Assembly: GCF_963576675.1 (NCBI RefSeq)
Contig: NC_088911.1
Coordinates: forward strand, 61,899,756-61,963,755
DNA from: Euphorbia lathyris
Lineage: Eukaryota > Streptophyta > Magnoliopsida > Malpighiales > Euphorbiaceae
Length of the DNA stretch: 64,000 nucleotides
Direction: 5' to 3'
In this document: one piece after another, positions 1 to 11,165 of the stretch
How the letters are laid out: each line of letters begins with the position of its first letter
Numbering within the stretch: position 1 is the stretch's first letter
The notes under the pieces: generated by a model
Told to the model about the DNA's origin: nothing
Databases searched by the model: none
What the model saw: the letters and a program-made list of their open reading frames with translations, nothing else
Made by a program: the position numbers and the translations under genes

Positions 1-144
1 GCGATCTCTAGATTGTTCAGAAAACTGCTCAGAGTTCTCACTGCCGGAACCGTCAGCGTCGCCGGAATCTTCTGATTCGGAAAAACTTGCAGAATTTCGC
101 ACGGTATCGGAGTAAGACTTTGATTTCGCTTTCTTTGAGCGCAT
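1..144 (-). CDS. Copia gag, N-terminal part (runs off window)
   Basis: Forty-eight codons read from an ATG at 144 down to the window edge without a stop. The peptide is basic at its start (MRSKKAKSKS) and then Ser/Asp/Glu rich, and it matches no domain I can name. I call it the start of a gag-pol polyprotein because it begins 33 bases downstream, on the minus strand, of a tRNA-Met primer-binding site and an LTR-like segment. The rest lies outside the window, so whether the element is intact cannot be judged. Confidence 0.45.
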   Translation of the reverse strand, partial: MRSKKAKSKSYSDTVRNSASFSESEDSGDADGSGSENSEQFSEQSRDR

Positions 145-176
145 TCCAGATACAATCGATCAAGAATAATCTTCCT

Positions 177-188
177 GCTCTGATACCA
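177..188 (-). other. Primer-binding site, tRNA-iMet type
   Basis: On the minus strand this reads TGGTATCAGAGC, the usual plant copia primer-binding site complementary to the 3' end of initiator tRNA-Met. It abuts the proposed LTR end at 189. Confidence 0.75.
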
Positions 189-384
189 TGTAAAATTGAA
201 AGAAAGTAAATGAAAATCGCTTCCCTTTATTATTGTAGTCTGAATATTTATAATCGACAATGAGGGGTATAATAGGAAATATCAAAATACAGCTCAACAT
301 TAGCTGTTAGACTAACAACTAATTTTCCCGCCAGAATTGGGGTCTGTTATGACCACCAGTTGAACACGTGCTACATTCTCAACA
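189..384 (-). repeat. 5' LTR of copia element (short, ~196 bp)
   Basis: On the minus strand the segment begins TGTTGAGAATG and ends TTTTACA, giving TG...CA termini directly before the primer-binding site. A TATA-like run (TTATAAATA) lies in the middle. The expected 5-bp target duplication would be ATCAT at 385-389, but the other end of the element is outside the window. Boundaries are inferred. Confidence 0.55.
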
Positions 385-454
385 ATCATAGCTGATACAA
401 TTTGTAAGAAATTGAGGATAAGACCCAAAAAAGATCTGAGGCGAATTAATGGAG

Positions 455-1065
455 TTACCCCCATCGGGCTAATTCATGCGCCACTCGATTTTGTTCACGA
501 GCTTCATGCAGGAACTTAATCTCCGTGAAGAAACAAGCATGTTGTCTGATTTCTTGGCCCAGGATATCAATGTAACTCATATTAGATATTTTTTTGAACA
601 GAATCAACAGCTCTCATGCAATCGGATGCCACTATGATCTGGGGATATCCACATTGTTTCGCAAAATTGACGCCATTGAGGATTGAGAGGAGTTCCGCGT
701 GTTCGACTGACCAACACTTTCCTAGCGGGCAGGCACCACACATAATTACCTCGCCTTGATTGTTTCGCAATACAAATCTCGCTGCAGAGATTGACTTACG
801 GTCACTAAAGGTGGCATCACAGTTTAATTTGCCTATCCCGTTTGGGTGGGGGGGAGGTATCCACCTATGAGTAATCCTCGGAACATTGAAAATCTCATTG
901 GTTGCTACTTCATCTGAGCTTGCAGCATTTTTTATTCCCATCGAGAAAGCGTCAGCTGTCATAGATCCCTCACCATGTAGAAGTTTATTGTGTGCAAACC
1001 AAGACATCCAAAGGAAAGTGCAGAAACAATTAAATTCCTTTGCATTCATGACTTGCTTAACTTGT
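455..1065 (-). pseudogene. LINE ORF2 C-terminus: RNase H domain
   Basis: The reading frame from about 1065 leftwards encodes a linker with a typical LINE tryptophan-rich stretch (FLWMSWFAHNKLLHGEG), then WIPPPHPNGIGKLNCDATF, the first strand and first acidic residue of an RNase H fold. Next come HAELLSILNG with the catalytic Glu and VASDCMRAVDSV with the catalytic Asp. At an A-run near 585 the frame shifts by one base. The second frame continues to HEAREQNRVAHELARWG, the usual last helix, and a TAA at 457-455. This is the 3' part of the LINE ORF2 whose main body lies beyond the inserted LTR. The frameshift makes it a pseudogene. Confidence 0.8.
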
Positions 1066-1070
1066 ACCAC

Positions 1071-4000
1071 TGTAGACACCGAGTCGGAGGACCTATGACG
1101 AAAACCTGAAAACAAGATGGTTGAAGCGATTGATTCCGAAAGTTTCAAAAATAATAAAATAAATAAGTTACAGTCGGTCGCTGTTGTCGATCGGATAGCT
1201 CGCGAATGCTTAACGGCACGGTGCGAGTACTTAGCGGCGGCCGGCGCGCATTCGACGACAGTCGGACGCACGCTCGACGACGCGAAGCACGCGCTCAACG
1301 TCTGTCGGACGCACGCACCCAACCATGAATAGTACGCGCTCGGTGTCTGAGCAAGGCACAAGCTTGGCGGCACGGGACGCGCGCTCGTCGGCCACGGGAC
1401 GTGTGCAACCGGCAGCGCGGAACACGCGTTCGGCGGTCACGACGCGTGAACGCCCGACGACGCGAAACGCGAGTTCGACGATCGTGGGGCGTGCACGCCC
1501 GACGGCGCGAGGCGCGCCCCGGCGGCCGTTAAGCGAGTGCCCAAAGGTAGGGGGGCGCGAGCGCCCAACGCCCAACCGCGCGTTGGGCGCTCGCCCAACG
1601 CTGTTAGGCGACCGCCCAACAATTGTTGGGCGATCGCCCAATAATCGTTGGGCGGCCGCCCAACAATGTTGGGCGGTAGCCCAACGTGATGTTGGGCGGC
1701 CGCCCAACAAGCCTTGGGCGGCCGCCCAACGGCTTTGGGCGACGCCCAATTTTGCTCGGGCGTCGCCCAAAGTTTCCGGGACCCGTTTCCCTATATAAGG
1801 GGCACGGATCCCAATGCAAGAGGAGGGATTTCTTGGAGCCTTTCTCACTCTAAACATTTTTAGAGAGAGAAAGTGAATTTTTTTGAGAAAAATATTTTTT
1901 TTTCTCAAAAATTCCGAGTTTCCTAAAGTTAAACTTTTACTAAAAAATATAAAAAAGGAAGATCGCGACTCATGGAATCGATCGGCTTCGACTGTCAGAT
2001 ACCGAATTTAAGGTATTATCCGAGGACTAGACTCTTTTATTTTATTTTATTTACTCTCTTCTATTTTTTTATGTGATAGTTTCTTTATTTGATTAGTTAT
2101 TTATTTTATCACGTTTTATTTAATTAGCGTATTTATTTAATTTTTGTTTCATGTTGAATAAAATTCGGTTTTGTTTTAAAATAGAAAACCTCGTTTTGAT
2201 ATCCCAATACGAACCGTGATCCGATAAAAAGGTAGTTCGGGTATCGAAAACGTTGAAATTATAAGTTTCTAATTTAAAAGAAATTTCCAAATAATGTTTT
2301 AAAATAAAAACATCATTTTAGGAACTTCCGTTATTGACTATGATCCATTTTTGGTAGTTCGTAAATCCAAAACGATTGAATTAGATTTAATTTAAAGCTT
2401 TTGAATAAATCTGGAAACAATTAGAGTGCTGCTGTAATTTGCCATTTCTGTCACTAATTGCGTTTTACCTACGGATTTTCCGTCGGTAAATCTGCCAAAA
2501 CGCAAAAAATGCCATTTCAGTCCCTTTTTCTCAACTTCTAAGCTTTTAATCCTTAATATATATATGTATAGTTATATAATATATGTGTTTCAAACTATTT
2601 TAGATATTTAGTGTATATAATTATTTAGGATGTTTGTATATCATTCTTTATTTAATTTTTAAAACATAAGTATATGTATATATTTGTTCTTTTATTCATT
2701 TGAGTTATATTAGATCCTATTTTGAAGATTATTTACTTGGGCATTTTGGGAAATAATCAATAGATATTAGTATATGTTATTTTTTGATATTTAAAACTAT
2801 AATAGTTATGTATATATGTAGTTTTGGGATATTTGGGTTATTTTATTGGTTATTGAATGAAATTGTTTTGGGTAAATGTTAGGTTCTTATTTATGAGATT
2901 TATTTACTATTTTCACATCTTTAAAGTATAAATGTATTTTATCTAATATTTTCATATATGTATTATATAGTTTCCTTTTATTAACTTTTATTTTCATATT
3001 CTCTTTTTGATTTAAATGTATATATATATGCTAGAATTACTTTCTTTATTCTTTTGGATCATTCATGGGTCCATGTTTCAAATGGGCTTTATTTGATTAT
3101 GAATCTTGCTTTAAATGGGTTTATTATTGTAATTATAATAGGTAGAGAGAGTCCATTAAATAAGAGGGGAAAATAAATTAAAAGAAAGAGAGTTTTCAAT
3201 TTGATTATTTAAACTAATGAATTTTTAGAGGTTCCTAATGTAAATAAATGGAGTTGTTTTTTGTTAATATTTCAAATCGTTTCCAAAACACCACGTTTTA
3301 AAACCTTAATCCGTTCCAAAGGCGGATTAAGTGAACATTGTAATTAAAATCGCTTTCTTTGTGAATAATAGAGTTTTTGAATCATTTTCTTAAAGGATTT
3401 GTACAAAATAAAATTGACTTGTATGTTTAACCACGTTTTCTTAACTAAAGGTTTTTGTCTCAAACGTTTCCAAAGCACTTGAGTCGCTCCAACGGTGACT
3501 CGAGTAAACTTCACTAATCGGGGTTTTAAAACGCACCTAAATCGTTCCAACGGTGATTAAGGTGCGAACCATGTAAATAAACTCGTTTTGGGGAAATAAG
3601 TTAGTGTAGAATAAACACACGGCATGACATTTAAATAAAGTTGTAAATAAATCACTTCTTTCTTCCCCCTTCTCTGTGTATGTATAATATAAATGGGTGA
3701 TTCTTTACTAATATGGCTTTCCAATAATATATGCTCAAAACGGTTTCTGAAAAAAGAAAGAAAATGTTTCAAATGAATTTTAAACTTAAAGAAGTATACG
3801 ATTAGTCCGTTATCGCCTAACATGCTGAGTAGGAGGCCGGTGGTTCATAACCGGGCGATGTCGGGGTGCCTAGTAGCCTTTCTCCGGAAAGGAGCTAGCC
3901 TTCTCGGCTCGTATCTAAGTTTCCCGAACCCACACCGGTCTCCCGCAAGGGATCGGTGTTCATTTTCCCATTCGTGGATGGCGACTCTTCCATATCTCCG

Positions 4001-4130
4001 AGCTCCGGTCCTGCCGAGCAGCTTGATTCCACGATTGGTTGCTTTCGGCGCCAATCACCGCTTACGTCGCCATGAGGTTGTCCACCCCCCGGTCCGCCCG
4101 GGAGATTAGGCCGCGACACCTCGTCTAACA
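1071..4130 (+). mobile_element. Solo LTR of a Ty3/gypsy-like element (3,060 bp)
   Basis: Begins TGTAGACACCGAGTCGGAGG and ends GTCTAACA, with the target duplication ACCAC immediately outside at 1066-1070 and 4131-4135. No internal coding region remains, so it is a solo LTR left by LTR-LTR recombination. Its U3 is very GC rich with a palindromic array, followed by a TATA box (CTATATAAGG near 1791) and then about 2.3 kb of AT-rich sequence. The start and the CCCAATACGAACCGTGA block near 2205 recur in the LTR at 54242, and the 3' block (GTAGGAGGCCGGTGGTTC near 3830) recurs at 34500, so three copies of the family are in this window. The large size and sequence style suggest a Tat/Ogre-type lineage, but no coding domain supports this. 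Confidence 0.88.
1555..1775 (+). repeat. GC-rich palindromic array in LTR U3
   Basis: About eleven copies of GCCCAA and about eight of its complement TTGGGC alternate roughly every 10-20 bases, often as TTGGGCGNNCGCCCAA palindromes (several contain GCGGCCGC). The array ends just upstream of the TATA box near 1791, the place expected for an enhancer. It is CpG dense in an otherwise AT-rich window. Long open frames crossing it are composition artefacts. Confidence 0.85.
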
Positions 4131-4135
4131 ACCAC

Positions 4136-7100
4136 CCACTCCAAAATAGATATGGCATGAATTTTATGAATTTTGAATCCCATTCCAGCAACTTTCCATC
4201 TCTCTTTACTGAATTTGCAGTTTTTGAATAAATGAAGTAGGGATCCATCACCCATCCCACAAAATAAGCACTTATTTTCTGCAACAACTTTTCTTTTGAA
4301 CATATTGTCAATTGAGGGTAAGGAATTTTTGCACACTCCCCACATGAAGTGGATAATTTTTGGCGCAACTTTGAGTTTCCACAAATGTTTCCAAATTAGT
4401 TCCGGACCCTTTGAACAAGACGCTAGATCTGCTAGAGTGCGATTAATTTTCAGAGCCGTGCGATAGTCGAGCTTAACTTCGTAGCACCCGTTACGCGATT
4501 CCTGCCAGAAAATTTATCCGCTCGGTTTGAGAGTGATAATGGGATCTTCATAATCCATTCGACCTCTTCCGGGTGGCAGCAATGGTTTATCACCTCCCTA
4601 TTCCATATTCTTTGGTGTTGCCCCTCTTGAATTAGAGAAGAAACATATTCTGAAGGAGTCGGGTTCTTTAGAGTTAACGGACGTAGGCCTGGAAGTCCCG
4701 GTACCCACCGTGATTGTAAAATGGAGATGTGCTCCCCCGACCCTACCCGCCACACTCCACTCTCACTTATGATTTTGCGTACACTTAGCAGGCTGCGCCA
4801 AACGAAACTGTCAGTACCCTTGCTTGTGATGTCAAAGATCGACTGGTGTCGCAGATATTTGCCTTTAAACACTGCTGAACAAAGAGAGCTCAGTCTTCTA
4901 ATTATTCTCCAGATTTGTTTTTCCAACAACGCTTGATTAAAGGAAAAGACATGTCAAAAACCCAGGCCCCCATCTGTTTTAGGAGCGCACAACTTCTTCC
5001 AATTCGCCCAATGAATTCGTTTTTTACGTTTGTTGTGTCCTCACCATAGATCTGCCGTTAGTGCCTGTAACTCATCACAGAAGGTTTTTGGTAATAGGAA
5101 GCAGGTCATTAGATACTGGGGGATAACTTGGATCACTGCTTTAATCAGTACCTCTTTCCCGGCTCTAGAAAGGCTTTTTTCATTCCATCCTCCTACCTTT
5201 TTAGCACACGCTCCCGAAGAAAGGTGAACACAACTTTTTTAGATTTTCCGATTACCGTCGGCATGCCAAGATATTTGGGTAGTGTCTCAACCTCCTTTAC
5301 CCCTAGGATCTCTCGTAGCTCTGTTTTAATTCGGGCATCCACATTTGCACTGAAGCTGATTTCTAATTTGTCAAAATTAACACATTGCCCGGTGGATACA
5401 CCATAAATTCCCAAAATATTTTTTATTTCTCTGCATTCATTGTGTTTAGCTCGAAAGAAAATCAATGAGTCATCTGCAAAGAATAAATGAGAAATTGTCG
5501 GACAGTTTGGGCTAATACGAATACCATGAAGCACACCGTCTACTTCAGCTTTCCTAATCAATGCTGATAACCCTTCCGCATAGATAAGAAACAAATAGGG
5601 TGAAATAGGATCTCCTTGACGAAGACCCCGAGTAGGTTTTAAAAAGCCTTTGGGGACCCTATTTATAAGGAAAGAAAAGGACACTAACTTGAGACAGTTA
5701 TTGATTAACCCAATAAAACCCTCCGGAAAACCCATTTTCCTCATAGCTAACTCGAGAAAAGACCATTCCACCCGATCATATGCTTTGCTCATATCTAGCT
5801 TTAGAGCACAAAATCCCTGTCGCCCCTTGAGCCTATATTTCATTGAGTGGAACATTTCAAACGCAATGAGAGCGTTGTCAGTGATTAATCTTCCCGGGAC
5901 AAAAGCACATTGTGTTTGATTAATGATTGAGTCTAGAATAGATTTAAGTCGATTAGCCAGAACTTTTGAGACCAGTTTATAGACAACATTACAGAGACTG
6001 ATGGGGCGCAAATCTTTCGTAGTGCTTGGAGCTTGAACTTTTGGAATCAAAGTAATAAAGGTGTGGTTGAAATTATGTGGAAATTCATTACCTTGGAGGA
6101 GCCTAAGTACCTGAGCCGTAACATCATCACCAACTATATCCCAGTAAGTCGAGAAAAAAAGGGCAGGCATGCCATCTGGACCTAGAGCTTTCAGTGGGTG
6201 CATCTGGGCAAGGGCCGCTTTCACTTCTTCTTTAGAAAAGGGAAGAGAAAGGTTGTCTCTTCCTTCGGAGGGAATGCGTGCTTCCATGGCATCTATCACT
6301 GATTCAGAAATATCCGGATTGGACGAGGAGAACAAATCTTCATAATAAGATACCACGATATTCTCGATCTCTTCTTCTTTCTCGCACTAGATACCTTCTG
6401 CATTTTTTAGTTTTGTAAGGCAATTGGCTTTTCTTTTTGCGCTAGCCTTTGCATGGAAAAACTTGGTGTTTTTGTCACCCTCCGCGAGCCACATCGCTCT
6501 AGACTGCTGTCTCCACATCATTTCGTTTTTCTCCTGTAAAATGAGCAAACTTCTAGATAGCTTGTTAATCTCAGCCTCTACTTCAGGATCACCAGACAGG
6601 ACTTGTAAGGAGGCAATTCTGTCGCTGAGTTTCCGAATTCTCTGGCCAAGGTGTCCTATAGAGTTGCGGTTCCACATCTGTAATCGTCTAGCACATGTTC
6701 CAATTTGTTGTGTAGCACTCAGCAAGTTCTCCCCAGCCCCTTCCTTCCATGCTTCCTCTATCAACTTCTTACAGTTGGCCTCCTTAATCCAGAACGATTC
6801 GAATCGAAACGGGCGAATTCCAGCTGTTTTGACTCCTTCAGAATCTAACAAAACATGTGCATGATCTGAACTGACTCTTGCTAGATGGTGGACAATTGAA
6901 TGAGGAAACATAACATCCCATTCCACCGTTCTCACAACCCGGTCAAGCCTCTCCTAAATCCTATCTTTACCTTGTCGTCCATTTACCCATGTGAATTCGG
7001 CTCATTTGTATCCGAAATCGAACAATTCACATTCACTAAGACAGGAGCGGAAAGCCTGGAGCATACGATCAGATGGTGCTCGACCTCCTTTTTTTTTCGA

Positions 7101-7536
7101 ACGAGTACATGATTTCATTGAAATCACCGAAGCAGACCCATTGTAGTGACTCTCTAGTGTTGATATCCCTTAACATAGTCCAAGTTCTCCATTTATTTGA
7201 GGACTCAGGCCATCCGTATACCCCGATTCCTCTCCATAAAAGTCCCCCCTGGTCATCTTTTATACCAAAGTGAATGCAGTGCTCTGAGAATCCGAGAATG
7301 TCAAGATCAACTGTCTTTTTCCATAAAATCATTAGTCCACCTGATCTTCCCCTTGCTGTAACACTGAATACATTGTAGCATTGGAACCTTCTTCTCATGC
7401 CTTCACTATCTTTAGGCCCTAATCTTGTTTCCATCAGAAAGACTAGGGTTGGGTAATGTCGACTCACCAAGTGAGCCAAAGTTTGGAGTGTTCCGAGGTT
7501 GCCCATCCCTTGAACATTCCAGCTGATGATTTTCAT
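4136..7536 (-). pseudogene. LINE ORF2: endonuclease + reverse transcriptase + zinc-binding region
   Basis: From ATG at 7536 the frame opens with MKIISWNVQGMGN, the start of an APE-type endonuclease, with GDFNE near 7110. After frame breaks around 7060-6940 the nuclease resumes with the RLDR and SSDHA motifs near 6930. The reverse transcriptase (about 6360-5190) shows ITLIPKV, RPISLCNVVYK, the LDMSKAYDRVEW motif, GLRQGDPISPYLF and the catalytic FADDSLIF (Asp-Asp codons at 5474-5469). A stop sits at about 6387. Beyond 5190 the frame shifts several times, through the thumb region (4929-4450) and a zf-RVT segment (4384 down, KLKVAPKIIHFMWGV with CLFCG). The rest of the tail is at 1065-455. It is non-functional through multiple stops and shifts and the LTR insertion. 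Confidence 0.85.
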
Positions 7537-7771
7537 GGCTCTTGGCGGGGCTGGGGGCCATCCTCTGCCGATTTTTTCCGGTTATGATCATTAATGCCCC
7601 AACACATTTTTTTTTGGACAAAGACTCCTCATTTGTTGTCTGCATAAGAGCACTCTCTTTATATTCTTGCTTCCTCTTGCCCGTGGTTGTAGTGTCTTCC
7701 CATTCCCAGTCAGTCTCTTTGTCAATTCGATTAATATTAAGCTTTTGTCCTCTAGCCTTTTGTTTTAATCT

Positions 7772-9109
7772 CTATTTAGTACATAAAGCTTCAGTTGGGA
7801 AAGGTTGTTCACATAGGGATGGTTCATTTAGTTTTGCATGGGATAGTGGGTTGTCATAAGTTAAAGCAGGCTTGGTTTTTCTGGTATTAGTGGGGCCAGT
7901 TACTGGGGAGTCAAGTAGGATGATGGGTGGGCTTGTAGTTATTTTATTTGTCGCATGCACATGAATTGAGGGAGGTGGTAGTGGGTCCAATGGGTGTGTA
8001 AGCTCTATAGTCTTGTTTTTGTAACTGACCTTTTTGGAGGACCAAAATTTCCTTCTTGAGTTTTGTACATGTCTCTTCTGCACCTTCTTTGGGTTGACCA
8101 CACCATTATCATCACCTAGAGTTTGTCCTGGAGTGTCTATTTTCCAATTATCAGCAGCCTTTTCTTCATTGAGACCCTCAATTTCCATATTGTTATTAAT
8201 TATCCCGGTCCCACGAATTAATTCATGTGTTTCCTCTCATTGAGTCCAGTCCATGCCTTCGTCACCTTTCTCATTCGTTGCCGGACTCCGTTCAAACAGT
8301 GTCCGCCTGACCCCTTTTGCTCCTATCACTATTTCGGCCACCATTTTCTTACCCGATGCATCCACTCTGAATGTTTTCAATTTGACTGGAGTGGACCTTA
8401 ATGCTTGATTATAAGGCCATTCTGTATCTTCAATTTCTTCTAGTAATTCTGAACATTCATCGTGGTTATGTCCGAGCTTCCCGTACCAATAGTAGAAGTT
8501 AGGCAATTTTTCATATTTAAAACTTACCCAAATGACTTCTCCTTTTCCATTCTTAATTTTAACTCCTCTGAGAAGAGTTCTGGAGATATCAATTCGTACT
8601 CTAACTCTGATAAAGTTGTTGTAAGATCTGATGCCATCTTTATCGATATCTATCACCTCCCCTATTCTGGAGGCAACCAGGGAGATTGAATCAGCGTCGC
8701 GCCTATTCAGCGGGAGATCCATTATGCGTACCCAGAAGTCACACCAATCAAGCTTTGCCTCAGACATTTGTTCAACGCCGGTCCTATCTCGGAGGACTAC
8801 TAATTGTCTTTCGAAGTGCCACGGACCCTCGGTCAGGACCCTCTCCTTATCTCTCTGAGAATCGAATTCACACAGGAACAGACCACTGCATATTTCCTTT
8901 AACTGGAAAGCTTTAATTCGCCATGCATTGAGGAAGGCTTGTCCCATTCCTCTAATATTTAGAGGTTTGCTTGAGAGAACTCATCCCATTAAACTCGGTT
9001 TGTCTTCCTGTATCTCATTCTGTTTTGTTGTGCTACCAAGATCTATGACACTTTCTTCCGAGTCTGTTAATTTGACTTATCCCATTAGAGTTGCTAGTTG
9101 AGCGGCCAT
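7772..9109 (-). pseudogene. LINE ORF1: DUF4283 / zinc-knuckle protein
   Basis: The frame starts at ATG 9109 (MAAQLATLMG). It carries two early stops, then runs from MGQAFLNAWRIKAFQLKE (8947) through a DUF4283-like RNA-binding region (GPWHFERQLVVLRD, FWVRIMDLPL, RIGEVIDID) to a CCHC_4 knuckle. In the knuckle the cysteines of the first CX2C pair read Tyr (FYYWYGKLGHNHDEC), so it cannot bind zinc normally. A further stop near 8237 separates a Pro/Thr/Lys-rich tail that stays in the same frame to 7772. The order ORF1 then ORF2 with the endonuclease start 240 bases further on is normal for plant L1 elements. Confidence 0.8.
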
Positions 9110-9250
9110 CGTAGTGGGTTCAAGGGAAGAGAGTAGTTGGGAGGAGAGAAGGAAAGAAAAAGAAAGAGAGGAGTGAATAGAAGAAATTTCCAGAAAGGTA
9201 ATGATCCTTTCACGCAGCTAGGCCACTAGCAGGGAAAGGGAGAGAGAAGA

Positions 9251-10060
9251 CCACATCAAGGGCAAATCCTTAATAGGTTATTTTCAATAGTAATAATAAA
9301 AGAACATGCAATTTATCTATTTCACATAGTGATATTTTTGTTTTAAATTATTAATTTTCACTTTTCAAACCATTGTATATAATATCATCCAACTCCGCTA
9401 TGTTTAACTTTACGATTGATTTTTCTCATAAAAAAAAAAAAACTTATACGATTGATCTACGCAGAGGTGAACTCCAGCTAATGCAAAAGCTAGTCTTTTA
9501 TATGTATAAAAACAAACTTTCTTTATGTCATAATAATAATGCGAGAGAGTAAGTTATCGTTTTTATAGGTTGGAAGGATGTAGAAATATCATTCTACTGT
9601 TAGGTTTGGCAATTTAAGTATTTGGGCCTATTTTTGGAGAGAGATGTGCCTCAGAAGATTTAGGTCCAAAACAGATTTCCCGCCAGTTTGGTCTAATTCG
9701 AACATTTGATATGAGAGAAAGTTGGTATTACCCCCTTTTGCATTTATCTCGAAAATCTATTGTCATTCATTGGGGTGTTAACGACCTTCGTTTACTAGGA
9801 CCAATAGTTACTCGACATTGTAAAGATATATAAACTTATATTGAATCATAAAGTGGAACAGACGACAAAGTTCTCCATTTTAATCTAAAAAATAAAAGAA
9901 CTTCCTTTGTATTCAGGTTAGCTTTCTTACAAGTTATTCCTCATATACCTTATAAATAGTTATAGTATATACCTTATAAATAGTTATAGTTATATTTATT
10001 TTATTTTATAAATAGTTATATTATGTACCTTATAAATAGTTATAGTATTTGCTATATATA
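9251..10060. other. AT-rich intergenic DNA with short tandem repeats
   Basis: No coding signal on either strand. A unit like CCTTATAAATAGTTATAGTA occurs about four times between roughly 9948 and 10050. Confidence 0.6.
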
Positions 10061-10061
10061 T

Positions 10062-10312
10062 AAAAGATAAAGGCTATGGTTACTTTGTTTTTGACAAAGT
10101 AAGTCTTACTTTGTTTTTTTTCCACCATTGGATATATATATATATATATATATAAAAGTGCCTTCTATGGTTACTTTTGTTTTTGACAAAGTAAATCTTA
10201 CTTTGTTTTCTTGGTGGACTTTAACAAAGTAAGTTCATCCAATGGTGTTAAAAACAAAGTAAGACTTACTTTGTCAAAAACAAAGTAAGAATAGCCTAAA
10301 ACTATATATATG
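10062..10312. repeat. MITE built from ACTTTGT-TTTTG-ACAAAGT hairpins
   Basis: TTACTTTGTTTTTGACAAAG near each end forms terminal inverted repeats, and the word is itself a small hairpin. A (TA)n tract sits in the middle at about 10135-10154. A second copy of the family lies at 33960-34165. No coding capacity. Confidence 0.65.
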
Positions 10313-11155
10313 GGGTTAGTCTTAATGGTATCAGTAACCATCCAGACCCCTAAATGGATGCAAAATCTCAGCCATTGATTTTGATCCAATGGTGTGATCA
10401 TTTAATGTAATTAATATCATAATAAATGACTTACCTTGTGAATTGCATTTTTCTCTCTCTTTGTAATTACTCTTTCTTCTTCATTAGCCTTCTTCTTCAT
10501 TAGTCTTCATCTTCAATGCGAACAGTAAGGAGAATACATCGGATTATTCATCGGAAAAATCATCACAACGGCCAGACAAATCATCACGGTGGCCGAAAAA
10601 TTCATCATCGTTAATCGACTTTTCTTGCTGATTTCGACTAATAGCTTGGTTTCGATTTCATTAATATTACTCGGTTAAATTCTGAATTGATGTTTGTGTT
10701 CCTCTTGACTTCATAATGGATCGATCTGTTTGTCAAGTTTTAATAAACTGTAGTTCTGTTGGAGTTTCAACACCCATTATCGGCAAGTGTTAAAGCTTCC
10801 ATTGATTGTATATATTGATAGATTGTAAAGTGTTATTGATTTTGAATAAGAAATTTAAGAGGATTGAAATCAACCTCCAGAAGATTCATTCAACACGTTG
10901 GAATGTTGCTCTGAACTCAAAATAATGTTTCACATTATTATTTTACATAAATCAGAAGAAAACGTTTTCTTCTTTGTATTGTTTTACCGCTCTATAATGT
11001 CTACAAAGTTTCTCAGAAGTCTTTTTTTTTATTTAAGTAGAAGTACAAACTGATGAGAAAAAATGTAGTGTTTTGGGATTAGGCTTAAGACAAGCGATGC
11101 GTTATATGTGGATTGGTTTTGCATTTTGGGCTTTTAATAGGCTTTTTCAGAGTAT
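10313..11155. other. Non-coding stretch
   Basis: AT-rich DNA without a supported gene. The start (near 10325-10395, AATGGTATCAGTAACCATCC) has the look of a further MITE end, but I could not find its partner. Confidence 0.4.
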
Positions 11156-11165
11156 GATGTGATTG

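Larger units (their letters stand above)
450..9250 (-). mobile_element. LINE (L1-type), split by a solo LTR
   Basis: A minus-strand non-LTR retrotransposon with ORF1 (9109-7772), ORF2 endonuclease and reverse transcriptase (7536-4136), and the RNase H tail (1065-455). The two parts of ORF2 are separated by the LTR at 1071-4130. When that insert and one copy of the 5-bp duplication ACCAC are removed, the reading frame runs straight across the junction, showing that the LINE was there first. Several stops and frameshifts mean it is inactive. Outer boundaries are approximate, and no poly(A) end is visible. Confidence 0.85.

Noticed and set aside
582..1373. A single 263-codon minus-strand protein
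   Set aside because: Only the part below 1065 is LINE RNase H. The N-terminal ~100 residues are read from the inserted LTR.
1231..1908. Long open frames on both strands (up to 225 codons) rich in Arg, Pro and Ala
   Set aside because: They lie in the GC-rich palindromic U3 of the solo LTR. Absence of stops follows from base composition, several frames are open at once, and no domain is visible.
3979..3988. TGGCGACTCT as a tRNA-Arg-type primer-binding site marking an LTR end
   Set aside because: The exact target duplication ACCAC places the LTR end at 4130, so the word is inside the LTR. The same holds for its counterpart at 34645.
3822..4109. Overlapping 70-157-codon frames on both strands
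   Set aside because: They fall in the conserved 3' part of the LTR, have no recognisable domain and cross the LTR-LINE junction.
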